From: Clostridiales bacterium Firm_14
Lineage (GTDB): Bacteria; Bacillota; Clostridia; Saccharofermentanales; Saccharofermentanaceae
Direction: 5' to 3'
Assembly (NCBI GenBank): GCA_001604135.1
Contig: LVAT01000022.1
Span: 35,204 to 99,203 of the forward strand
Length of the DNA: 64,000 bases
The notes under the pieces were generated by a model. It had not been told where the DNA came from, made no database searches, and saw nothing but the letters and a program-made list of their open reading frames with translations. Positions 1 to 8,376 of this stretch are shown here, one piece after another. The stretch's first letter is position 1. Each line of letters starts with the position of its first letter. A program made the position numbers and the translations under genes.

Positions 1-770
1 CCGCAGTCGATCTGTATGATCGAGCCTTCCTTAGCGATCCCGTCGCCGTCATTTTCCGGATCCGAATGGTGCAGATAGAAAGCGTTTCTGCCGCATGATA
101 CTATGGTCTCAAAGGCAAAGCTCATGGAACTCCTTTTTGCCATCTCATACTCGAGCTTTAAGTAGAGCTCATACTCGGAAACACCCGGCTTTATGAGCTT
201 CTTCATCTCTTCTATTGCTTCCTCGGTGATCCTTGCAGCTTCCCTGATCGAATCGGTCTCGTGCTGAGACTTTACCATTCGCATGGGCGTTGTGATCTCA
301 GAGAGGTCAGATGCCTTGCGGCCGTCCTTCTCGATCTGCTTCCTGATCTCCTTGGGCTTGGCCATTACGGTCGTAAAATCCAGAAAGATATTGATGTCCG
401 TGTTCTTTATGAGCTCGTATTCTTTCTCTTCGTACTTCTCCAGGTCGAGAACGTCATCTTCCGCAACGCCTGAGATCGCCGCGATGTCCGCGAAATCCAT
501 GCGCTTGCCGTGCCAACGCTCCTTCATGGAATCGTGCGCGGGCGCGTAGATCCTGGAAGTTACCTGGCCGTCAGCTTTTTCGAGCACTAAGACAAGGCCC
601 GGATATTCCAGTCCCGTAAGGTAGAAGAAGTTGCGGTCAGCGAAAAACCTGTAGTCTGAATCGAGCGACATTTGCTTTTGTTCGCCTGAGAAAAGTAAAG
701 CCGCGGTGCGGTCCGGCAACGCGGCGGCAAAGCGCACTCTGTTGTCTATATAAAACGAAGGATTTACCAC
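1..770 (-). CDS. pepP: Xaa-Pro aminopeptidase (aminopeptidase P), N-terminal part, truncated by window edge
   Basis: Reading the minus strand from 770 gives about 256 codons open to the left edge, so only the N-terminal part is present. The first ~120 residues look like an aminopeptidase P N-terminal domain (RFFADRNFFYLTGLEYPG, then a KERWHGKRMDF segment). They are followed by the start of the pita-bread metallopeptidase fold (SIREAARITEEAIEEM, SFAFETIVSCGRNAFYLHH, and IIQIDCG, where the first metal-binding Asp lies). The enzyme releases N-terminal residues from X-Pro peptides in the cytoplasm. The GTG start at 770 overlaps the stop of the upstream acetyltransferase and is preceded by GGAG about 9 nt away, suggesting coupling. 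The metal ligands downstream are outside the window. The family call is firm; the exact start is inferred. Confidence 0.85.
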   Translation of the reverse strand, partial: MVNPSFYIDNRVRFAAALPDRTAALLFSGEQKQMSLDSDYRFFADRNFFYLTGLEYPGLVLVLEKADGQVTSRIYAPAHDSMKERWHGKRMDFADIAAISGVAEDDVLDLEKYEEKEYELIKNTDINIFLDFTTVMAKPKEIRKQIEKDGRKASDLSEITTPMRMVKSQHETDSIREAARITEEAIEEMKKLIKPGVSEYELYLKLEYEMAKRSSMSFAFETIVSCGRNAFYLHHSDPENDGDGIAKEGSIIQIDC

Positions 771-1420
771 TGCTTGACTCCGTCCGAACGAACATTATAT
801 TCGTCGAAGAGGATTGTATTGTTGATGTAATTGAGCGTAGCACCGGGTGATCTTCTGATGAGACCGGGGTTGCCGATTACGATCGAGCCGTCCGGCACAT
901 CGAAATTGACATATGCGCCGGGCGCGATAAGAACGTTGTTGCCGATCCTGATATTACCTACGATAACGGCATTCGCGCCAATCCATACGTAATTTCCGAT
1001 ATGCGGAGAGCCCTTCCTCTTACCTCTGAACTGCGTACCGATGACAACACCTGTGGAAACGTTAACGTTATGTCCGATAACGCTCTTCGGGTGAATGATA
1101 ACGCGTCCGAAATGGGCAAGATAGAAACCCTTGCCGATATCAGTGTCATAAGGGATCTGGAAGTGATACTTGCGGCTCAGCCTGTCCAGTCTGTAATTGC
1201 TTACGCCGAACTTAAGCTGATAGAGCTTCTTCCTGATGCCGTCATACTTCTTGATCTGGTCAGCATAATAACGCGTACGTCTCATTACGCTGATATAGCT
1301 GAATTCAGGGGAAGATCTGCGCTCTTCGAGATAGCATGCATAGATGTTCTTGTAGCGGCGTGCATTACCGGTGTATCTGAACAAATCGGCATATATGATG
1401 TCTTTAAGTTCATCAGTCAT
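764..1420 (-). CDS. Serine acetyltransferase-like hexapeptide-repeat acyltransferase
   Basis: 218 aa. The C-terminal half is a left-handed beta-helix of hexapeptide repeats (IIHPKSVIGHNVNVSTGVV, then HIGNYVWIGANAVIVGNI and IGNNVLIAPGAYVN), ending in IVIGNPG. This order resembles serine O-acetyltransferase (CysE/SAT type) and related acetyltransferases of surface polysaccharide synthesis. The N-terminal ~100 residues are basic and helical. An upstream in-frame TTG at 1483 extends the frame, but ATG 1420 is preceded by GGAGG at a good distance, so it is chosen. The gene is divergent from the AraC gene at 1645 and overlaps the start of the aminopeptidase gene. No cysteine biosynthesis genes lie nearby, so the acceptor (serine or a sugar) is unknown. 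Confidence 0.75.
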   Translation of the reverse strand: MTDELKDIIYADLFRYTGNARRYKNIYACYLEERRSSPEFSYISVMRRTRYYADQIKKYDGIRKKLYQLKFGVSNYRLDRLSRKYHFQIPYDTDIGKGFYLAHFGRVIIHPKSVIGHNVNVSTGVVIGTQFRGKRKGSPHIGNYVWIGANAVIVGNIRIGNNVLIAPGAYVNFDVPDGSIVIGNPGLIRRSPGATLNYINNTILFDEYNVRSDGVKQW

Positions 1421-1557
1421 AAACGCACAAACCTCCACTTTTGCTATCTTAAAAATTTTATTACTTTTTGGGCAAGAACTCAATAAGATTTTGCGCTCAA
1501 ATCCCCTATTCTACGAGTTTGTAACATTTATTATTCCTACCTGCCAAGTCAATCCGC

Positions 1558-1586
1558 TTTACACAAACCAAAAAGAAATATAAAAT
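1558..1586 (+). promoter_or_regulatory. Sigma-A-type promoter for the AraC-family gene
   Basis: TTTACA (1558-1563), 17-bp spacer, TAAAAT (1581-1586); each hexamer matches consensus at 5 of 6 positions. It lies about 60 bp upstream of the ATG at 1645, in an AT-rich divergent intergenic region. Confidence 0.55.
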
Positions 1587-1644
1587 TTTTATAACAGATT
1601 TGATATCAGAAACTGTTTTTACGCAAACAACGAGGACAACGCTT

Positions 1645-2400
1645 ATGAATATTGAAAAAGAACTTGCAAAAAGGCTTATGGACGAAGGCGAGAATGGCAA
1701 CCGCCAGGTCGCTTATAACCATGAGATCAGCTTCTACGAGCTCGTCGCAAGCGGCAACATGGCCCGCCTCGATGAAGCTCTGAAGTCTATCGGCTCCACC
1801 CAGACTCTCGGCATCTTAAGCCCCGACAAGCTTCGAAACGTCAAATACCACACGGTCATCCTGACCGCCCTGGTCAGCCGCTTCTGCATCGAAGCCGGCC
1901 TCGAGATCTCCGTCGCCTATAACTTAAGCGACATCTACATCGAACTGATCGACGCCGCAAACTCCACCGACGAAGTCTACAGCGTCCAGAACGACATGCT
2001 CCGCTCCTACTGCCGCAAGATGAGCGACCTTTCCAAGAACCGCGTCGTTTCGCGCCACATCGTCGTCGCCATCGACTACATCAGATCCCACATCCAGGAG
2101 AACCTCACAGTCGAATCCATCGCCGATTCCCTGTCCCTCAACTCCAGTTACCTCTCCAAGCTCTTCAAGCAGGAAATGGGCATAACCTTAAGCCGCTACA
2201 TCAGAGACCAGAAGATCAACGTCGCCTGCAACATGTTAAGGCACCTGGACGAGTCCTCCCTTACCATCGCAAACTACCTTGGCTTCTCGTCCCAGTCCCA
2301 TTTCATCCAGGTCTTCAAGAAGTCCACAGGCTTAACACCCGAGGAATACAGAAGGCGCAATTACCACCAGAGCTGGATGAACGGTGAGACCGAAGAGTAA
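1645..2400 (+). CDS. AraC/XylS-family transcriptional regulator
   Basis: 251 aa. The C-terminal ~100 residues form the two helix-turn-helix AraC DNA-binding domain: DYIRSHIQENLTVESIADSL, then SSYLSKLFKQEMGITLSRYI, and the signature SSQSHFIQVFKKSTGLTPEEYR. The N-terminal ~140 residues are helical and lack an obvious cupin sugar-binding domain, so the signal is unknown. The frame extends upstream to TTG 1600; ATG 1645 is preferred because it follows GAGG and lies downstream of a plausible promoter. It is divergently placed from the acetyltransferase and followed by a strong terminator, so it is monocistronic. Targets cannot be deduced. Confidence 0.85.
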   Translation: MNIEKELAKRLMDEGENGNRQVAYNHEISFYELVASGNMARLDEALKSIGSTQTLGILSPDKLRNVKYHTVILTALVSRFCIEAGLEISVAYNLSDIYIELIDAANSTDEVYSVQNDMLRSYCRKMSDLSKNRVVSRHIVVAIDYIRSHIQENLTVESIADSLSLNSSYLSKLFKQEMGITLSRYIRDQKINVACNMLRHLDESSLTIANYLGFSSQSHFIQVFKKSTGLTPEEYRRRNYHQSWMNGETEE

Positions 2401-2420
2401 TTGTTATGTTTGTTTTTACG

Positions 2421-2449
2421 GGCTGTCCGCGAACGGGCAGCCTTTTTTC
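2421..2449 (+). terminator. Intrinsic terminator after AraC gene
   Basis: Stem GGCTGTCC (2421-2428) / GGGCAGCC (2435-2442) with one G-U pair, 6-nt loop, followed by TTTTTT. Confidence 0.85.
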
Positions 2450-2514
2450 TTGGGTGGTAAAAAACGCTGAACATGTCTCTTTACTCATCAAAACTTCTAT
2501 TTGAACGTAGTAAT

Positions 2515-2700
2515 CATACGAAATCGGAGTTTTCCTCATTTTTGTCGGTACATTTTCTCGAAAAAGCAATTTGAGTGGTTCAAAAAGTCATACGAAAAGA
2601 GTGTTTTTACTAAATCTGTCGGTACGTTATTCCCATTAGGGTCTTTTCAAGCCCTGAACGGTCATACTAAATAAGCATTTTTCGAAAATTTGTCGGTCGC
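2515..2700. repeat. Intergenic tandem array A, three units of 74 bp
   Basis: The 310-bp gap between the AraC gene and the ABC permease contains CATACGAAA or CATACTAAA at 2515, 2589 and 2663, and GTCGGT at 2544, 2618 and 2692. Both sets are spaced exactly 74 bp. The arms pair only imperfectly, unlike arrays B and C. No ORF or promoter was recognised here. Confidence 0.75.
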
Positions 2701-2760
2701 ATCATTCCTGACAGCACCACACACCTCTTATCCTAGTGCCCCACGCACAAAAACAGCCCT

Positions 2761-5700
2761 TTACTCTGCGCTCTTCAGCGACTCGGCCATGTCGATCTTC
2801 TCGATCTTGGCGCGCATGATGAGGTTAACGATCGTGGAGAACAGAAGGACGAACGCGAGCGAGTAGAAATAGCTAAGCGGTACGATCCTGACCTGGTATG
2901 TGACCATGTCCATCGCGATCTGCGCCATGACGTAGCGGTGCAGCAGGAAGCCCAGCGGAATTCCCACAACGAAGCCCAACAAAACCAAGATGACATTCTC
3001 GCGGGTTACGTAGGCGCCGGTCTCGCGCTTGTTGAAGCCCATGACCTTCAAGGTGGCGATCTCCCTGATACGCTCGGTAATGTTGATGTTGTTGAGGTTG
3101 AAGAGCACGATGAAGGCCAGAGCGGCGGCGCAGGTGATGACGAGGACGATTACGTAATTCATACGCTCCATCGTCTTGGCGAAGCTTTCTCTGGAGTCAT
3201 TCGGGGAGGACCATGTCTTGATGGTGTAGTTATCAGTCAGGTACGAAGCGACCTTGTAGGAGTCAGCGGAAGTCTTGGTATCAGTCTTGAAGAGGACCGT
3301 CTCAGGAGTGTAAGGCTTGCCGAATGCCTGCCTGTAAGTGTTGGGGGTCATCATGACGTAGTGGAAGGTGTAGTTCGTGAAGATGGAGCCGACTTTGAGC
3401 GTAACTTCGTGCTCATCGTCGCCGTATAACAATGTTACACTGTCGCCGACCTTGACGTTGTTCTTGTCAGCGAGCTTGCCGGAGACAGCTATTTCGCCGT
3501 CGGCAGGCCAAGGCAATGCCTCCCCTGTCTTGACGTCTGTGAGGCCGAAGATCTTGCCGGTGTTGGGGTCGTCAGAGATGAACATTTCGAGGTCACGGAC
3601 ATAGCCGGAGCCGTTGTTCTTGGCGACGTCGTCTTTGACTATGACGTATTCGCAGTTGACGCCGGCATTCTCGGCGGCGGCCTTTGCGGCATTCTCGATC
3701 TCGTACTGCCTGTACTTGTCGTCGAACATGACCTGGAGATCGTATTTCATGATGTCGTCGTACTGGATGTTGACGACGTTGCAGATCGAATCGTAGAGGC
3801 CGAACGCAGTAAGAAGGAGCGCGGTGCAGCCGGCGATGCCGACGATCATCATCCACATTCTCTTCTTGAAGCGGAAAACGTTACGCGCGGAAACCTTGTG
3901 GAGGAACTTCATCCTGGTCCAGATAAAGCCGATGCGCTCGAGCAAAATGCGCTTGCCCGGGAGCGGTGCCTTAGGCCTTATGAGTTCGGCGGGCATGCCG
4001 GTCAGGGCTGACATTGCGGTCACGACGGATACGCCGACCGTGCAGATGAGCGCGACGCCGAGCGCAATGACGAACAGCAGGGCGCTGCTCTTAAATGAGA
4101 GTTCGGTGAAGCCGTACATCATCGCATAGACTTCCCAGATTACAGCCGGGAAGAGTTTGGTGCCGCCCATAAATCCCAGGACGCCTCCGAGGACGGAAGC
4201 AGAACCCGCGTAGATCGCGTATTTCATGACGATGGCGGTATCGGTAAATCCGAGAGCTCTCATCGTGCCGATGATGCCGCGTTCATCGCTGACCATACGG
4301 CTCATTGTCGTGGAGCATACGAGTGCGGCGATCGCGAAAAAGAATATCGGGAAGACTGCTGCGATTCCGTCTACGATCTTGGAGTCGTTGTCGAAGCAGA
4401 CGTAGCCGGTGTTCTTGTCGCGGCCCAAAGTGTATGTGTCGGGCGCGTCTACAGCTTCGAGCAATACGTAGCCGTAGACCAGTTCTGATCTGAATGTCGT
4501 GTCGGCGGTATATGAGAATTCCGAATAGCCTTTCCAGAGCTCGAAAACACCGTCATTGTATTCAGCCCAGCCGTCGTCGACTTCTTTCTGGGCGTCTTCT
4601 AATTCCTTGAGGCCGTCTTTGTATTTTTTGAGGCCGTCGTTGTACTTCTTAAGTCCGGAATCGTACTCGGCCTTTCCCTTGTTGTATTCCTTTACACCCT
4701 TGTCGTAAGTGTCCTTCTGAAGCTCATATTTCTGAAGATTCTCAGTATATTGGGCATACTGGGCATCCAGCTGGGTCTGCTTTTCGTTAAGAGCTGCTTC
4801 CTGTGCGTCAAAGCCTGCAGCGGCAGTCTCAAGAGCTGAAAGCTGTTGTTCGGATTCGGAAAGCTTTGCTTCAAGGTCACTCTTGTTATTCTGCTGCGTT
4901 TGGATCTGTTCTTCGATCTTGGCCTTCTCTTCGTCGGTCGTCGCCTGTTCAAGCCGTTCCCGGTTATTTGCGATTCCGGCTTCGAGTTCGGCTATCTGAG
5001 ATTTAAGGCCCGAAATTGCCGTATTAAGACCTGAGATCATGGCAGGAGTGTTGGCCCTTGCTTCGCTTAACTGCGCTCTGCCGTCATTGATCTGCTTCTG
5101 GTAATCGTCCAGCTGCTGCTTGTAGTCGTCCAGCTGCTTCTTCGCATTCTCGAGCTGAGTCTTGCCTGCACCGATCTCGACACTGGCAGAATTCAGTTTC
5201 TTTTTGGCGTCATTGAGTTTCTTTTTCGAATCATCCAGAGTCTTCTTTGCATCAGCTAACTCTTTGCGGCCGTCGTTTATCTCTTTCTGGGCGTCTTCGA
5301 GTTCTTTCTTACCGTCGTTCAATTCTTTGCGGCCGTCTGTTATCTCGTCCCATGCGTCGCCGATCTCATCGTTGAATTCGTCGAAACCGTCGTAGAGCTT
5401 CTGATACTCGTCTTTAAGGAGCCTGTCGAACCTCTTGTTTATTACGTCTTCAACGATGCCGCCGTACTCGTCTTCAGCTTTGTCAGCCCACGCCTTGTAC
5501 TCATCGGAATAGATATAAAGCCCGGTATTCGCATAAAGATATGCTTCTGTGAAATATTCGGAATCAAAAGCTTCGGGAAGCGCGCAGACAAAGTATGAGA
5601 CGGTGCCGGATCCCTCATCGGACGTGCCTCTCTGGAAGTTCATGTAGACGGGCGTTCTGGCAGTTCCGACTACCGTATATTCTTTAAACTTGAACATCTT

Positions 5701-6177
5701 GCGGGCGCTCTCGCTCGTCTCATCTGCGATGATGAGCTTATCGCCTATCCTCGCGGGAGAGGCCTTGTAACCGTCGATGACTATCTCGTCGGGCTTTTCC
5801 GGCATCCTTCCGCTCTCGAGCTTGAGCTTGTTCAGGTTTTGTGTGATGGACAGAAAACGCACTGTGTCAGCGCTCTCCGTCTCGCCCAGGAATGCCGCGC
5901 AGTCGGCCGTATAAGAGCCTTCGACGATGCAGTTCGTGCGCTTCGCGATCTCATCGATATCGTCCTGCTCAAAACCTATAGTCGACAGGAACTTAAAGTC
6001 GAACATCGAATATTCTTTGGTGTAGACATCAGCCGTATAGACGAAGGAAGGCGTCGTTACCTTAAGGCCCGAGAAAAATCCCACGCCAAGAGCGATTATC
6101 GCGAAGATCGCGAGAAATCTCGGCAATGTCATTCTGATCGATCTTAATATCGTTTTAACGTAAGGCGTCATTACCAT
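2761..6177 (-). CDS. FtsX/MacB-type ABC transporter permease with long coiled-coil insert
   Basis: 1138 aa. An N-terminal membrane helix (LPRFLAIFAIIALGVGFFSGL) is followed by an extracytoplasmic domain. Roughly residues 255-560 are heptad-like repeats rich in DGRKEL, DDAKKKL and NDGLKKYKDGL, a very long charged coiled coil. Then comes a three-helix FtsX domain (~615-740), a second periplasm-like domain, and a final FtsX domain (VIVLVITCAAALAFIVLFNL, REIATLKVMGF). It pairs with the ATPase encoded immediately upstream (coding ends overlap by a few bases). Such modules export lipids or peptides or remodel the envelope; the substrate is unknown. A second ATG at 6171 is an equally possible start. 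Confidence 0.85.
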   Translation of the reverse strand: MVMTPYVKTILRSIRMTLPRFLAIFAIIALGVGFFSGLKVTTPSFVYTADVYTKEYSMFDFKFLSTIGFEQDDIDEIAKRTNCIVEGSYTADCAAFLGETESADTVRFLSITQNLNKLKLESGRMPEKPDEIVIDGYKASPARIGDKLIIADETSESARKMFKFKEYTVVGTARTPVYMNFQRGTSDEGSGTVSYFVCALPEAFDSEYFTEAYLYANTGLYIYSDEYKAWADKAEDEYGGIVEDVINKRFDRLLKDEYQKLYDGFDEFNDEIGDAWDEITDGRKELNDGKKELEDAQKEINDGRKELADAKKTLDDSKKKLNDAKKKLNSASVEIGAGKTQLENAKKQLDDYKQQLDDYQKQINDGRAQLSEARANTPAMISGLNTAISGLKSQIAELEAGIANNRERLEQATTDEEKAKIEEQIQTQQNNKSDLEAKLSESEQQLSALETAAAGFDAQEAALNEKQTQLDAQYAQYTENLQKYELQKDTYDKGVKEYNKGKAEYDSGLKKYNDGLKKYKDGLKELEDAQKEVDDGWAEYNDGVFELWKGYSEFSYTADTTFRSELVYGYVLLEAVDAPDTYTLGRDKNTGYVCFDNDSKIVDGIAAVFPIFFFAIAALVCSTTMSRMVSDERGIIGTMRALGFTDTAIVMKYAIYAGSASVLGGVLGFMGGTKLFPAVIWEVYAMMYGFTELSFKSSALLFVIALGVALICTVGVSVVTAMSALTGMPAELIRPKAPLPGKRILLERIGFIWTRMKFLHKVSARNVFRFKKRMWMMIVGIAGCTALLLTAFGLYDSICNVVNIQYDDIMKYDLQVMFDDKYRQYEIENAAKAAAENAGVNCEYVIVKDDVAKNNGSGYVRDLEMFISDDPNTGKIFGLTDVKTGEALPWPADGEIAVSGKLADKNNVKVGDSVTLLYGDDEHEVTLKVGSIFTNYTFHYVMMTPNTYRQAFGKPYTPETVLFKTDTKTSADSYKVASYLTDNYTIKTWSSPNDSRESFAKTMERMNYVIVLVITCAAALAFIVLFNLNNINITERIREIATLKVMGFNKRETGAYVTRENVILVLLGFVVGIPLGFLLHRYVMAQIAMDMVTYQVRIVPLSYFYSLAFVLLFSTIVNLIMRAKIEKIDMAESLKSAE

Positions 6178-6872
6178 TCGATCTTATCTACGTTTACGGG
6201 ATGCTCGTTGATTATGTTGCTTGTGATCTTTCCGTTCTTAACCTTGATGACTCTGTCAGCCATTGCGGTAAGTGCAGAGTTGTGTGTGATTATTACTACT
6301 GTCATGCCCTTCTCGGTGCTGAGTGACTGCAGGAGTTTTAAGATCGCTTTACCGGTCTGGTAGTCAAGAGCGCCCGTCGGCTCGTCGCATAAGAGGAGCT
6401 TGGGGTTCTTGGCGATCGCTCTTGCGATTGCGACTCTCTGCTGTTCGCCGCCTGAAAGCTGCGCGGGGAAGTTGTTTTTCCGCTCAGCAAGACCTACTTC
6501 ATTCATGAGAAGATCGCAGCTGATCGGATCCTTTACGAGCTGCGCTGCCATCTCGACATTCTCATATGCGGTAAGGTTCGGAATGAGGTTATAGAACTGG
6601 AAAACGAATCCGACATTCTCTCGTCTGAACAATGCGAGCTCGTTGGAATTAAGCTTTGAGATCTCGTTGCCGTCGAGAAATACCCTGCCTGAAGTGAGCC
6701 TGTCCATGCCGCCCAGGATATTGAGCAGCGTCGTCTTGCCGGCACCTGACTGTCCGACTATTACGCAGAGCTCACCCTTCTCGATGTAGAACTCAGCGCC
6801 GTCCAGCGCGGTTACATTAACCGAGCCTGTCTTATAGACTTTCTTAACATCACGAAATTCAATGTATGACAT
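6171..6872 (-). CDS. ABC transporter ATP-binding protein (MacB/LolD-like)
   Basis: 233 aa with all nucleotide-binding motifs: Walker [11 protein letters not shown]-loop region [14 protein letters not shown], signature [12 protein letters not shown], Walker [13 protein letters not shown] and the H-loop VIITHNSA. This is the typical single-domain ATPase serving FtsX-like permeases. An upstream extension to 7004 runs into the preceding gene; ATG 6872 follows AAGGAT and starts the conserved domain ([16 protein letters not shown]). The stop overlaps the permease start at 6177. It powers the adjacent permease at the cytoplasmic face of the membrane. Confidence 0.92.
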   Translation of the reverse strand: MSYIEFRDVKKVYKTGSVNVTALDGAEFYIEKGELCVIVGQSGAGKTTLLNILGGMDRLTSGRVFLDGNEISKLNSNELALFRRENVGFVFQFYNLIPNLTAYENVEMAAQLVKDPISCDLLMNEVGLAERKNNFPAQLSGGEQQRVAIARAIAKNPKLLLCDEPTGALDYQTGKAILKLLQSLSTEKGMTVVIITHNSALTAMADRVIKVKNGKITSNIINEHPVNVDKIEW

Positions 6873-6882
6873 AAATCTATCC

Positions 6883-8376
6883 TTATCTTCTTTCAATATA
6901 CATTGGCTTGGTATTGTAGTCATCAGCAAAATCCGCGAAAAATTTAGGAACGCTGATATAAAGTCGCGGACACGCGTCGAAAGCACCCCTGCCGATAGTG
7001 TCACAGTTATCCGGAATTCTCACATAACTTAATTCGTCGCAGCCGACAAAGGCCCTGTCGCCGATGTACGTGCAGCCATCCGGAATATAAACATACTGCA
7101 GGTCTTCACAGGTATTGAACGCGTCAGATGCGATCAACGTGACTGATTCCGGAAGCACTATCGTGGTAAGCAGGTCGCAGTCGCAGAACCCGTATGAGCC
7201 AATGTCCGTAACATATGAACCCTCTTCGAAAACAACGGTGTGAAATCCCGTAACTCCCGCAGGCATCTTCAGCGTGCCCGAGCCCGTGATATGGCAGACG
7301 CCGTCTCTCGTGATCTCGAACTTGGTGCCGCTCTTACCGTTTCCGCAATAGCCAGCAGCCGGAACGCCGTGCCTCGTGTCCGCATCGTAGATCCTGTGAT
7401 CGTTCGAAAATGACTCAAGCGGCAGCAGGTAATATCTCGTGCTCTCTTCGTAAACTCTTAAGTCGCCGGGACCATGGTAGAATCTCGACATGTCATATGT
7501 CGGATCCAGAAAGCGCCATTCTCCGCCCAAAAAGACTGCCGCCCATGCATGATCTGCAAGATCGCCTGAAGTAGGCTCCCTTGTCGTCATTTCCTTATAG
7601 CTGGAAAAGCCTATTCCGAACTCAACTACCGCCGGTATTCCCTGCGCCCTGCACAGAGCTGCAAAAGCGTTCGAGAAGCCCTCGCAGACTGCCTTTCCGC
7701 TCCTTATGACATCGACGGCGCTGTCCTGAAATCCTGCAGAAGCATCTTCTGTAGCTTTCTGGTCGTATGCCATCTCGCTCGAAATGAACTTGTAGATGCG
7801 GAATGCCTTCTCCCAGTCATCTTTCGCGCCCTCGCAAATGCGGTCCGAATAACCGATGAGGACCGGATCGTCGCATTCGATGTCATTCTGGGGCTCTAAG
7901 CACTCCTTCAAAGACTGCTCGTCAGTCCAGAGTTCCGCGCATGTCCCGAGATTATATTCGTAGTTTGAATTCTCCCAGAAATAAATGTCATTGCCGCGCT
8001 TGAAGATAATGTTGTCACCGCTGTTGACTTCCATTCCGTATGCTTCATAGGAAATGGTTACATCGTAGAGAATGTCTTCGTCCATGAAATTTCCGACATT
8101 AACATTGAACGAGCTTCCGCTTACTGTGAATGTCTTTATCTGCCTGTTGTTCTTTGCTTTCGAGAGGGTCACATAATATTTCTGATCGACACTCGAACTA
8201 AAAAGAATGCGCCCGTCAGACAGGCGCATTCTTAATGTTTCACCATTTACAAGTGTTACTTCGTATGAGTCAAATGAAGCGGACGCAAAAGTGTCCTGCC
8301 TCCCCATAACGGGAACTGATCCGAGGGTAATAGATGCAATAAGCACCAAAGAAGCAATTACCCTGAAGACCATCAT
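6883..8376 (-). CDS. Secreted transglutaminase-like protein with BspA-type leucine-rich repeats
   Basis: 497 aa. Residues ~1-30 form a signal peptide (VIASLVLIASITLG). A transglutaminase-like cysteine protease fold follows at about 215-300, with candidate triad Cys in GKAVCEGFSNAF, His in LADHAWAAVF and Asp in FLDPTYD. The C-terminal ~130 residues contain LRR_5/BspA repeats (FCDCDLLTTIVLPESV, AFNTCEDLQYVYIPDGC, AFVGCDELSYVRIPDNC). Such proteins act outside the cell on proteins or peptides; substrate unknown. The ATG overlaps the proS stop in a TGATG junction with GGAG just upstream, so translation is probably coupled to proS. A second ATG follows directly. Confidence 0.8.
   Translation of the reverse strand: MMVFRVIASLVLIASITLGSVPVMGRQDTFASASFDSYEVTLVNGETLRMRLSDGRILFSSSVDQKYYVTLSKAKNNRQIKTFTVSGSSFNVNVGNFMDEDILYDVTISYEAYGMEVNSGDNIIFKRGNDIYFWENSNYEYNLGTCAELWTDEQSLKECLEPQNDIECDDPVLIGYSDRICEGAKDDWEKAFRIYKFISSEMAYDQKATEDASAGFQDSAVDVIRSGKAVCEGFSNAFAALCRAQGIPAVVEFGIGFSSYKEMTTREPTSGDLADHAWAAVFLGGEWRFLDPTYDMSRFYHGPGDLRVYEESTRYYLLPLESFSNDHRIYDADTRHGVPAAGYCGNGKSGTKFEITRDGVCHITGSGTLKMPAGVTGFHTVVFEEGSYVTDIGSYGFCDCDLLTTIVLPESVTLIASDAFNTCEDLQYVYIPDGCTYIGDRAFVGCDELSYVRIPDNCDTIGRGAFDACPRLYISVPKFFADFADDYNTKPMYIERR

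Noticed and set aside
1001..1486. 161-codon plus-strand ORF
   Set aside because: Antisense to the acetyltransferase gene, no ribosome site, no recognisable domain; the minus-strand hexapeptide protein is clearly real.
3425..3439. Fourth copy of the TGTAACA palindrome
   Set aside because: One mismatch and located deep inside the permease coding region, so it is not treated as an operator.
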